DNA of 64,000 bases from Ferdinandcohnia sp036965045 (lineage in GTDB: Bacteria > Bacillota > Bacilli > Bacillales > Bacillaceae_L). The position numbers and the translations under genes are program-made. The notes beneath the pieces are model-generated. The model ran no database searches and had not been told where the DNA came from. It saw nothing but the letters and a program-made list of their open reading frames with translations. The stretch spans positions 124,001 through 188,000 of the forward strand of contig NZ_JBALOV010000035.1 of the NCBI RefSeq assembly GCF_036965045.1. Direction: 5' to 3'. Positions 8,246 through 15,688 of the stretch are shown one piece after another. The first letter of the stretch is position 1. Each line of letters opens with the position of its first letter.

Positions 8246-9112
8246 ATGAAAATTGGAATAATTGGTGGTGGGTCCATCGGGTTGCTTTTTGCAGGCTATC
8301 TTGCAGAACGACATGATGTAACGATCTATACTCGAACTGAATACCAGGCAAATGAAATAAACAAAAAAGGTGTAACAATCGAAAAACAAAGGACTTCAAA
8401 AACATATAGAGTACAAGCTGTACCAAGTTCAGTTTCTGTAAGAGAAGAGGACATCGTCTTCTTTGCAGTCAAACAATACATATTAGAAGATGTTTTATTA
8501 CAAACCAAAGACCTAGAGAAAGTTCAATCCGTCTGCTTCCTACAGAATGGAATGAGTCATATCAATCGGATTGGAGATTTAAAAAATCATACAATTCTTC
8601 TGGGAGTGGTTGAACATGGCGCACTAAAAGTAAATGAAACGACGGTTATCCATACCGGTGTTGGCCTGACGAAAATGGGGGTATTTAAAGGAAAGAATGA
8701 GCAATTCGATTTTTCACAGTCTGATTTTGTCATCAAGTATTATGAGGATTGGTACGAAATTGTTACCTCAAAGCTAATTGCAAATGCCGTCATCAACCCT
8801 TTGACAGCTATTTTTCGGGTGAAGAATGGGGAACTTTTACAAAATCATTATTTTCACAACCAAATGAAAGCCTTATTTCGTGAAGTGACCTCTGCCATAC
8901 CATCTAATATAGAAAAAATGTGGGAACTTGTGACGACTATTTGTGAAAACACCGCTCAAAATAAATCATCGATGCTGCGTGACATTGAAGAGGGAAGAAA
9001 AACTGAAATTGATGCCATTTTAGGGTATGTTTTAAACCATGGAACAAAGAACAACGAAGAATTAGTGATTACTCAATTTTTATATGATTCAATAAAAGGA
9101 CTCGAAACATAA
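8246..9112 (+). CDS. panE: 2-dehydropantoate 2-reductase (PanE/ApbA family)
   Basis: 288 residues. The N-terminal NAD(P)-binding Rossmann motif is GIIGGGSIGLLFAGYLA (residues 4-20), and the ketopantoate reductase C-terminal domain includes the conserved KLIANAVINPLTAIF and DIEEGRKTEIDAILGYV. The expected reaction is NADPH reduction of ketopantoate to pantoate in coenzyme A synthesis. This matches B. subtilis YlbQ/PanE by position and family. ApbA-family members with other substrates exist, so function is probable, not certain. The ATG at 8246 follows GGAGTTGGGG. A DUF3397 gene starts 12 bases downstream in the same direction. Confidence 0.87.
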   Translation: MKIGIIGGGSIGLLFAGYLAERHDVTIYTRTEYQANEINKKGVTIEKQRTSKTYRVQAVPSSVSVREEDIVFFAVKQYILEDVLLQTKDLEKVQSVCFLQNGMSHINRIGDLKNHTILLGVVEHGALKVNETTVIHTGVGLTKMGVFKGKNEQFDFSQSDFVIKYYEDWYEIVTSKLIANAVINPLTAIFRVKNGELLQNHYFHNQMKALFREVTSAIPSNIEKMWELVTTICENTAQNKSSMLRDIEEGRKTEIDAILGYVLNHGTKNNEELVITQFLYDSIKGLET

Positions 9113-9124
9113 GGGGGATAAGGA

Positions 9125-9511
9125 ATGATTGATTTTTTAGCCGGAGTAGCTGCGACATTTGTAACAATTCCACTACTGGGATTTATACTAGTTTACGTGA
9201 TTAGTAGATTTATTTTAAAAAACAATCGAAGATCTTTTTTTCTTTCGGTTGATGTAACGACATTATTTTTTCTCATCGCAGTCCATTACTTATTACTTGT
9301 GATTGTTGGAAAAAGCATGCTTTGGCTACTCATTCTGCTCCTCCTTACGAGCATTTTGTTCATTGGCTTTTTAGCCTGGAGGAAAAGCCATGAAATTGAA
9401 ACGGTGAAAGTATTAAGGAAGTCTTGGCGTTTTGCATTCCTTGCCTCAACGATTGCTTATTTTTTATTATTGCTCATCGGGCTAGTTCAACGAATTTTTG
9501 TTGCGACCTAA
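9125..9511 (+). CDS. DUF3397 four-helix membrane protein
   Basis: 128 residues with four clear hydrophobic segments (about residues 5-27, 40-60, 64-84 and 104-124), joined by short basic loops. It fits the DUF3397 family found in bacilli between panE and bshC. Function is unknown. It follows panE at 12 bases with AAGGGGGA before the ATG, so the two are probably cotranscribed. Nothing in it suggests transport or enzymatic motifs. Confidence 0.8.
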   Translation: MIDFLAGVAATFVTIPLLGFILVYVISRFILKNNRRSFFLSVDVTTLFFLIAVHYLLLVIVGKSMLWLLILLLLTSILFIGFLAWRKSHEIETVKVLRKSWRFAFLASTIAYFLLLLIGLVQRIFVAT

Positions 9512-9537
9512 AATTAACTTTTATTGAGCAGTAATTT

Positions 9538-9565
9538 TTGGATTCTCAAAAAACCGTGCTATACT
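9538..9565 (+). promoter_or_regulatory. Possible sigma-A promoter for bshC
   Basis: TTGGAT (9538-9543) and TATACT (9560-9565) are 16 bases apart, 44 bases before the bshC start. The -10 is good and the -35 is moderate. Confidence 0.5.
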
Positions 9566-9608
9566 CATCTAAGATATAAACTGGATATGAAAGGAAGAAC
9601 AAGAATTT

Positions 9609-11234
9609 ATGGAGGTTTTGGATCTCTCGTTACCATCTTCAAATCGATTAATGAATCATTATCTTTCAAATGAACTGGATATAGAGAATTTTTTTGATTA
9701 CGACATACAATCTCCCCTTGTGTACGAGGAGAGAAAAAAAGATTTACATAAAAGACAATTTGAACGTGAAAAACTTGTAGAGCATTTGCTTTCATTTAAT
9801 AAACGTTTAAACTATCATCCATATACAATTGAGAATATTAACAAGCTACTAGATCCAAGAAGTGTGGTGGTAATTGGTGGGCAGCAGGCAGGTGTATTAA
9901 CTGGACCGCTTTATACCATTCATAAGATTGTTTCTATTATTAAGCTTGCAAAAGAACAAGAGGAAAAACTGAATATACCTGTTATACCGGTGTTTTGGAT
10001 AGCAGGGGAGGACCATGATTTTGCCGAAATTAATCATCTCTATGTGAATTTACAAAATGGCATTCGCAAAAGAGCCGTTCCGCAATATCACAACAGGAAA
10101 ACAATGGTATCGTCCATAGAACTTGAACAGGACGGCTTAGTGGAATGGATTGAAGAAGTGTTTGAGACCTATGGTGAAACCAATCATACAAATGGTCTTT
10201 TGGAACGTCTGAATGGATATGTGGAAAAATCAAAGACCTATGTTGATTTTTTTATTCAAATTATTAATGAACTCTTTGGTGAGGCTGGACTTGTGCTAGT
10301 TGATTCCGGTTCAAAAGAGATTAGAACACTCCAATCATTCTACTTTCAAAAAATGATTGAAAAAAATAGAGACATTCATGATGCATTGTTGTTACAGCAG
10401 GAAATCCTTTCTACCTATCAATACCCTAAAACAATTGATATGAATGAATCCAGTGCTAACCTATTTTATACGCAAAATGATGAACGCATTTTGCTTGAGT
10501 ATAATGTAGAGCATGATATTTTTAGCGGAAAAAATAATGAATGTATCCTTTGTGGTGAAGAATTACTTAAAATTGCGAAAGAAAAACCGGACCTACTTAG
10601 TAATAATGTAGTCACACGTCCAGTGATGCAGGAGCTCTTATTTCCGACACTTGCTTTCATTTCTGGACCTGGTGAGGTGTCATACTGGGCGGAGCTAAAA
10701 AAAGTATTTTCAGTTATGGAAATAAAGATGCCACCTGTTGTACCACGGTTAATGATGACAATTGTGGAGAGAGCGATTGAATCTAATATAGAAGAAATCG
10801 GATTAACGATACAGGCGGTGTTATCGGGCGAACTTCTAAAAGCAAAAGAAACATGGCTGAAAAAACAAACAGCTGATGTGGACGGAATGATTTCAGCAGC
10901 CAAGAAAGAAGTCGAGCACATCCATAAAAAAGTTCGAGACGTGGGACTCGAAGTGGATCCTGGGCTAGCAGATCTTTTATTAAAGAACGCACAAAATATT
11001 CAATCACAATTTGATTTTTTAAAGAATACTTTTAATCGCAGTATCTTAAAACGTAATGAAATCGAATTAAACCGGTTTAACCGAATTGAAAAATCTCTCC
11101 TACCACTTGGCTCCCCACAGGAGAGATTATGGAATGTTTTTTACTATTTAAATAAATATGGAGACGATTTTATCAAAGATTTATTAGCCCTTCCGTTTGA
11201 ATTTAACGGAAAGCATAAGGTTATTAAGATGTAA
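9609..11234 (+). CDS. bshC: Putative cysteine ligase BshC (bacillithiol synthesis)
   Basis: 541 residues, the usual BshC length. BshC adds cysteine to GlcN-malate in the last step of bacillithiol synthesis, the main low-molecular-weight thiol of these bacteria. The core is a nucleotidyltransferase-like Rossmann domain with VVVIGGQQAGVLTGPLYTIHK (residues 87-107) and the conserved IPVFWIAGEDHDFAEINH (about 128-145). A long coiled coil follows at about residues 390-470, as in the solved family structure. The ATG at 9609 is used, with AAGGAAG 11 bases upstream. The position just before mraZ matches B. subtilis yllA. Confidence 0.95.
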   Translation: MEVLDLSLPSSNRLMNHYLSNELDIENFFDYDIQSPLVYEERKKDLHKRQFEREKLVEHLLSFNKRLNYHPYTIENINKLLDPRSVVVIGGQQAGVLTGPLYTIHKIVSIIKLAKEQEEKLNIPVIPVFWIAGEDHDFAEINHLYVNLQNGIRKRAVPQYHNRKTMVSSIELEQDGLVEWIEEVFETYGETNHTNGLLERLNGYVEKSKTYVDFFIQIINELFGEAGLVLVDSGSKEIRTLQSFYFQKMIEKNRDIHDALLLQQEILSTYQYPKTIDMNESSANLFYTQNDERILLEYNVEHDIFSGKNNECILCGEELLKIAKEKPDLLSNNVVTRPVMQELLFPTLAFISGPGEVSYWAELKKVFSVMEIKMPPVVPRLMMTIVERAIESNIEEIGLTIQAVLSGELLKAKETWLKKQTADVDGMISAAKKEVEHIHKKVRDVGLEVDPGLADLLLKNAQNIQSQFDFLKNTFNRSILKRNEIELNRFNRIEKSLLPLGSPQERLWNVFYYLNKYGDDFIKDLLALPFEFNGKHKVIKM

Positions 11235-11245
11235 ATCGTACCTTG

Positions 11246-11277
11246 AAATCCTCGGAATTTCCGAGGATTTTTTTATT
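11246..11277 (+). terminator. Terminator after bshC
   Basis: A perfect 10-bp stem (11246-11255 with 11261-11270), 5-base loop, then a T-run. It insulates bshC from the dcw cluster. Confidence 0.9.
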
Positions 11278-11299
11278 TGGTAAAAAATTATAAAAACTG

Positions 11300-11346
11300 G
11301 TGGTGGAAAGTGGGGGATTGTGGTAATATAAATACAGAAAGTGGGG
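11300..11346 (+). promoter_or_regulatory. MraZ operator repeats with extended -10 promoter
   Basis: GTGG occurs at 11300, 11310 and 11320, exactly 10 bases apart, and again at 11341; two copies (11307 and 11338) read AAAGTGGGG. MraZ is known to bind short direct repeats of this kind before its own gene: TGGGN repeats in E. coli and AAAGTG repeats at 10-base period in mycoplasmas. A likely extended -10 (TGGTAATAT, 11321-11329) overlaps the third repeat, so binding would block the cluster promoter. Autoregulation is inferred. Confidence 0.65.
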
Positions 11347-11355
11347 ACAATGGAT

Positions 11356-11787
11356 ATGTTCATGGGAGAATACCATCATACTGTTGATACGAAAGGCCGA
11401 ATGATAATACCTGCTAAGTTTCGAGATAGCCTTGGTGAAACGTTTGTTTTAACGAGAGGTCTTGATCAGTGCTTGTTCGGTTACCCACAATCTGAATGGA
11501 AAATACTTGAAGATAAATTAAAAACACTCCCATTAACAAAAAAAGACGCTCGTGCTTTCACACGATTTTTCTTTTCTGGAGCCATTGAATGTGAGCTTGA
11601 TAAACAAGGAAGAGTGAATATTGCATCACCTCTCATTTCATATGCAGGACTTGAAAAAGAATGTGTAGTGCTTGGAGTATCAAACCGCATAGAAATTTGG
11701 AGTAAGGATAAGTGGGAAGAATACTTCGCAGCTTCTGAGGAATCTTTTTCTGATATAGCTGAAAATATGATCGGTTTTGATATATAA
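11356..11787 (+). CDS. mraZ: Transcriptional regulator MraZ
   Basis: 143 residues from the chosen ATG (MFMGEYHHTVDTKGRM), the exact length of B. subtilis MraZ as I remember it. Two AbrB-like SpoVT/MraZ half-domains are visible, each with the DxxGR motif (DTKGRMIIPAKFR at about 11-23 and DKQGRVNIASPLI at about 83-95). MraZ forms ring-shaped oligomers and regulates the dcw cluster. An in-frame GTG at 11341 would start inside the ribosome binding site, so 11356 is preferred. First gene of the division and cell wall cluster, preceded by GTGG repeats that are probably its own operator. Confidence 0.95.
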   Translation: MFMGEYHHTVDTKGRMIIPAKFRDSLGETFVLTRGLDQCLFGYPQSEWKILEDKLKTLPLTKKDARAFTRFFFSGAIECELDKQGRVNIASPLISYAGLEKECVVLGVSNRIEIWSKDKWEEYFAASEESFSDIAENMIGFDI

Positions 11788-11846
11788 TTATTTTTTGTGA
11801 AATGATAGTAAGGATATAACAAATGATAATTATTAGAGGTGCTAAC

Positions 11847-12779
11847 ATGTTTGAACACAAAACCGTTCTTTTAGAAGAGGCCGTAGCCGGATTAAAGATA
11901 AACCCAGATGGCATCTATGTAGACTGCACACTTGGTGGAGCAGGACATAGCTCATACATAGCTTCAAAGCTTTCAAACAAAGGAAAGCTTTATGCATTTG
12001 ACCAAGATGATATCGCAATCGAAAATGCGAAGGACAAGCTAGCTCAATATGGTGATATTGTAACCATTATCAAAAGTAATTTTGCGAACATTACTGAAAA
12101 GTTACATGAACAGGGTGTAACAGCTGTCGATGGTATATTATTTGATTTAGGTGTTTCATCTCCACAATTGGACACCCCTGAAAGAGGATTTAGTTATCAC
12201 CACGATGCCCCACTTGATATGCGAATGGATCAGGATGCATCATTATCTGCATATGACATTGTAAATCATTGGTCATATGAACAAATGGTAAGAATCTTTT
12301 TCCAATACGGTGAAGAAAAATTTTCAAAACAAATTGCTAGAAAAATAGAGGCTGCACGTGAAAAGCAGCCAATAGAGACAACTGGTGAATTGGTGGAATT
12401 AATTAAAGAGGGTATTCCTGCTGCGGCAAGAAGAACTGGCGGGCATCCGGCAAAAAGGATATTTCAAGCAATCCGCATTGCTGTAAACGATGAACTAAAA
12501 GTGTTTGAGGATGCGATTAAACAGTCAATTGAACTTCTTGCAACAGGAGGGAGAGTGAGTGTGATAACCTTTCACTCGCTAGAAGACAGAATTTGTAAAG
12601 TCACCTTAAAAAAGGCAAGCGAAGGTCCACCACTGCCACCAGGGATTCCAATCATCCCGGATGAATACAAACCAAAATTAAAACTTATTACAAGAAAACC
12701 GATATTACCTACAGAAGAAGAATTAGAGGCAAATAATAGAGCTCGGTCTGCAAAGTTAAGGATTGCGGAAAAACTTTAA
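11847..12779 (+). CDS. rsmH: 16S rRNA (cytosine(1402)-N4)-methyltransferase RsmH
   Basis: 310 residues. RsmH (MraW) methylates N4 of C1402 in the 16S rRNA decoding centre with S-adenosylmethionine. The SAM-binding region is YVDCTLGGAGHSSYIASKL (about residues 24-42). Family motifs LFDLGVSSPQLDTPERGFSY and GGRVSVITFHSLEDRICK are present, and the insert domain covers about 110-215. The start at 11847 (MFEHKTVLLEEA) follows AGAGGTG; an in-frame ATG eight codons upstream lacks a binding site. ftsL follows 34 bases downstream. Confidence 0.96.
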   Translation: MFEHKTVLLEEAVAGLKINPDGIYVDCTLGGAGHSSYIASKLSNKGKLYAFDQDDIAIENAKDKLAQYGDIVTIIKSNFANITEKLHEQGVTAVDGILFDLGVSSPQLDTPERGFSYHHDAPLDMRMDQDASLSAYDIVNHWSYEQMVRIFFQYGEEKFSKQIARKIEAAREKQPIETTGELVELIKEGIPAAARRTGGHPAKRIFQAIRIAVNDELKVFEDAIKQSIELLATGGRVSVITFHSLEDRICKVTLKKASEGPPLPPGIPIIPDEYKPKLKLITRKPILPTEEELEANNRARSAKLRIAEKL

Positions 12780-12813
12780 ATAAAAATACGATCGATACTT
12801 AAGGAGGGATATG

Positions 12814-13176
12814 ATGGGTAATTTAGCATACAAAGTAAGACAAACTGAAAGCTACCAACCAAATCAGGCACCAAAGACGCGACCAACTACAAAGAAGAAA
12901 TTTCGATTTACGTTAGGGGAAAAGGTATTAGGGATTTTATTCTCCGCAGCTGTAATATTCTGCGCAATTCATATCATATCTAACCAAGTATCCATCTACC
13001 ATACTAACATCGAAATTCAACAAATCGAAGCATCAATCAGTCAACAAACAAAAACAAATAATGATTTATATGTACAAGTTCAGGAGTTAAGTGAATACGA
13101 ACGTCTTTGGGAAAAAGCGAGAGAACTTGGCCTGGTGTTAAATGAAAACAACGTGAAAGTTGTTCAAGGGAACTAA
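12814..13176 (+). CDS. ftsL: Cell division protein FtsL
   Basis: 120 residues: a basic cytoplasmic tail (about 1-35), one membrane helix (about 36-55, VLGILFSAAVIFCAIHIIS) and an extracytoplasmic leucine-zipper-like coiled coil (about 60-105). FtsL joins DivIB and DivIC in the divisome and helps activate septal wall synthesis. Start 12814 (MGNLAYK) is preferred over the ATG at 12811, which sits too close to AGGAGGG; B. subtilis FtsL begins MSNLAYQ. pbpB starts 3 bases after its stop. Confidence 0.93.
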   Translation: MGNLAYKVRQTESYQPNQAPKTRPTTKKKFRFTLGEKVLGILFSAAVIFCAIHIISNQVSIYHTNIEIQQIEASISQQTKTNNDLYVQVQELSEYERLWEKARELGLVLNENNVKVVQGN

Positions 13177-13179
13177 AAC

Positions 13180-15390
13180 ATGAAAATGAAGATTAAAAAT
13201 ACCAATATAAATAGAGGAGCAGCATTTATTAGTATAATATTTGCTTTGCTCTTTTTTACATTGATGGGAAGATTTGCATATATCCAAGGTACAGGTAAGG
13301 TTGATGGTGTTGTATTAGCAGCTCTAGCAGAAGAAAAATACACGAAACAGAGAACGATTGAAGCGCATCGAGGAACAATTTTCGACCGAAATGGAAATCC
13401 GATTGCAGAGGATACCTCTACTTACACCGTGGTGGCAATCCTTGATGAAGATTTAACCGTGAATGAGGATGACCCGCAACATGTCGTGGATCCAGAAGAA
13501 ACAGCTCGCAAGCTTGCGCCGCTTCTAAAGATGGATGAGAACGAGATGTATAAAGTTTTAACAAAACCAGAAAGAAAACAAGTTGAGTTTGGGACTTATG
13601 GCCGAGATATTAGTACCTCACTCAAACAAGAAATTGAAAGCTTAGAATTACCGGGAATTGCCTTTAGAAGAGAATTAAAAAGATACTATCCGAATGGGAC
13701 CTTCGCCTCGCATGTTGTAGGATATGCTCAGAAGGTGACTGATAAGGAAACAAAAGAGACAGAAACAGTCGGAAAGATGGGAGTTGAAAAAAGTCTCGAT
13801 AAATACCTTAAAGAAACAGACGGCTACATGAAATTCCAAAGTGATACGAAAGGTTATAAATTACCTGATGCAAAGGAACAGATTGTCGCTCCCGATAATG
13901 GAAGCAATGTTTACTTAACAATTGATCAAACGATTCAAACCTTCTTAGAGGACGCGATGAACACGACGATAAAGGAGTACCAGCCTGAAAAAATCATTGG
14001 TGTTGTTGCGAATCCAAAAACAGGTGAAATCTTAGCAATGTCGACAAGACCGAGTTTTGACCCAAATTATCGAAACATCGAAAATTACTTGAATGACGCG
14101 ATTGCTTATCCGTTTGAACCAGGTTCAACGATGAAAATATTTACATTGGCCGCAGCAATTGAAGAGGGAGTCTATAATGGGGACGCCTCCTTTGCTTCAG
14201 GGAGCTACACGGCTGGAGGAGAAACGATTCGTGACCATAATAGGTCCGGATGGGGAACAATTACCTATGATGAAGGCGTCCTTAAATCCTCAAACGTTGC
14301 CTTTGCCAAATTAGCAAATGAACTTCTAGGGACCGATAAATTATTAGAGTATTTAGGTCGATTTGGCCTTGATCGGCCAACTGGCATTGATTTAGAAGGT
14401 GAAGTCGAAAATATCATTAATTTCAGGTGGGAAATTGATAGAGTATCAACCGCATTTGGTCAAGCTTCCTCTGTTACTCCGATTCAGCAGGTTCAAGCAG
14501 CAACTGCAATTGCAAATGGCGGTAAGATGATGAAACCGTATGTTGTTGATAAGATTGTTGACCCTGACACGGATAAAACTGTAGTGGATCACAAGCCTCA
14601 AGTCGCAGGAGAACCTGTTTCAGCGGATACCGCTCAGAAAGTATTAAATTTATTACGTCAGGTGGTAACTGACGGAACCGGAAAAGCGTATGATCTTGAA
14701 GGTTATCAAGTTGCTGGGAAAACAGGTACTGCCCAAATACCTAGTCCGAAAGGTGGGTATTTAACGGGAAGAGGTAATTTTTTATATTCATTCCTCGGAA
14801 TGGCACCTGTGGATGACCCTAAATTAATCGTGTATGTGGCTGTAGAGAAGCCTAAGCTTAAGGATACAGACATAGGTCACGAACCAGTTGTGATGGTATT
14901 CAATCATGTTATGAAAAACAGTTTACAATATTTAAATATCCAACCGAAAGAACAAAATCCGGAAGATCAAGTGAATATTGATAAAGAAATTGAAGTTGAA
15001 TCCTATGAAGGAAAATCGATTGATGAGGCAAAAACATCGATTGAAAAGCTAAATCTTAAGGCAACTGTGATAGGAAATGGAAAGAATGTGATTAGCCAAA
15101 GCCCGGGCCAGGGAGAAAAAATCCTGCCAAATGAACAGGTATTCCTTCTTACTGATCAAGAAGCTACCCTGCCAGATCTGACAAATTGGTCAATCAGGGA
15201 TGTTATGAAAGTTGCTGATTTAACAAATATTCAAGTATCCTATAGTGGGACTGGTTATGTCGTACAACAAAGCTTAGCACCTGGGGCTATCTTAAAAGAT
15301 GGTGATAAATTAACCGTCAAATTGGAACCACCGTATACCCAACAAGAAGAAACAACCGAAGATCCGATTGAAGAAGAAAATAGTGAGTAA
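13180..15390 (+). CDS. pbpB: Penicillin-binding protein 2B, division transpeptidase
   Basis: 736-residue class B PBP that crosslinks septal peptidoglycan. An N-terminal membrane anchor (about residues 13-33) is followed by the PBP dimerisation domain (about 55-225) and the transpeptidase domain. The active site motifs are S316-T-M-K319, S370-S-N372 and K514-T-G516-T. Two PASTA repeats follow at the C-terminus (about 605-665 and 665-722), then an acidic tail. Length is close to B. subtilis PBP2B. It shares the operon with ftsL (3-base gap) and ends in a strong terminator. The paralogue spoVD lies next to it. Confidence 0.96.
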   Translation: MKMKIKNTNINRGAAFISIIFALLFFTLMGRFAYIQGTGKVDGVVLAALAEEKYTKQRTIEAHRGTIFDRNGNPIAEDTSTYTVVAILDEDLTVNEDDPQHVVDPEETARKLAPLLKMDENEMYKVLTKPERKQVEFGTYGRDISTSLKQEIESLELPGIAFRRELKRYYPNGTFASHVVGYAQKVTDKETKETETVGKMGVEKSLDKYLKETDGYMKFQSDTKGYKLPDAKEQIVAPDNGSNVYLTIDQTIQTFLEDAMNTTIKEYQPEKIIGVVANPKTGEILAMSTRPSFDPNYRNIENYLNDAIAYPFEPGSTMKIFTLAAAIEEGVYNGDASFASGSYTAGGETIRDHNRSGWGTITYDEGVLKSSNVAFAKLANELLGTDKLLEYLGRFGLDRPTGIDLEGEVENIINFRWEIDRVSTAFGQASSVTPIQQVQAATAIANGGKMMKPYVVDKIVDPDTDKTVVDHKPQVAGEPVSADTAQKVLNLLRQVVTDGTGKAYDLEGYQVAGKTGTAQIPSPKGGYLTGRGNFLYSFLGMAPVDDPKLIVYVAVEKPKLKDTDIGHEPVVMVFNHVMKNSLQYLNIQPKEQNPEDQVNIDKEIEVESYEGKSIDEAKTSIEKLNLKATVIGNGKNVISQSPGQGEKILPNEQVFLLTDQEATLPDLTNWSIRDVMKVADLTNIQVSYSGTGYVVQQSLAPGAILKDGDKLTVKLEPPYTQQEETTEDPIEEENSE

Positions 15391-15394
15391 GAAC

Positions 15395-15426
15395 AAAAAG
15401 GAACTGATTTTTTCAGTTCCTTTTTT
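15395..15426 (+). terminator. Terminator after pbpB
   Basis: An 8-bp stem (15400-15407 with 15413-15420), extended by an A-tract pairing with the following T-tract. Classic intrinsic terminator. Confidence 0.9.
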
Positions 15427-15433
15427 AATTTGT

Positions 15434-15615
15434 ATCGACATCCAGCTCGTCTTGTGCTTGTCGGACTTGCACAGAACAAGGAAGGCTTCGGTGGCATTAA
15501 CATCGCACGAAGAAAATGCAATGATTTTCGAGGAAGTGCTGACATCGACGTTTGCCACAGGACGTGGCAGAAGTTAGTCGATGATCCTCTATAGGCGCTT
15601 ACGCATTTGTTCTGT
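15434..15615 (+). repeat. Interspersed repeat element (family B)
   Basis: A non-coding segment of about 180 bases between the pbpB terminator and spoVD. It contains CTTGTGCTTGTCGG, a shared motif of the other repeats in this window. It also has a 9-bp inverted repeat ACAGAACAA/TTGTTCTGT (15471-15479 and 15607-15615) enclosing the rest, and an inner hairpin GCCAC/GTGGC (15554-15568). I recognise this text from other Bacillaceae intergenic regions from memory; the only copy in this window is this one. Short open frames across it are spurious. It is not a known insertion sequence: there is no transposase. Confidence 0.6.
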
Positions 15616-15688
15616 TCTATTCGATCTGGTACAAGCATATATATTTAGACGAGCCTTGGATTTGCAAGTTTATAGGAGGTACATCTAT

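Noticed and set aside
8028..8426. 132-codon minus-strand open frame over the end of the carboxyltransferase and start of panE
   Set aside because: It crosses the carboxylase terminator and two well-supported plus-strand genes, and its composition is that of an antisense shadow.
10466..10921. 151-codon minus-strand frame inside bshC
   Set aside because: Lies wholly within a strongly supported gene; no binding site and no recognisable domain.
15368..15577. 69-codon open frame across the pbpB end and repeat
   Set aside because: It overlaps the pbpB terminator and the family B repeat. Open frames of this type are by-products of the repeat.
15600..15688. Sigma-E promoter for spoVD (GCATATAT near 15635)
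   Set aside because: A -35-like text is present but no acceptable -10 (CATACAAT-like) follows at 13-15 bases.
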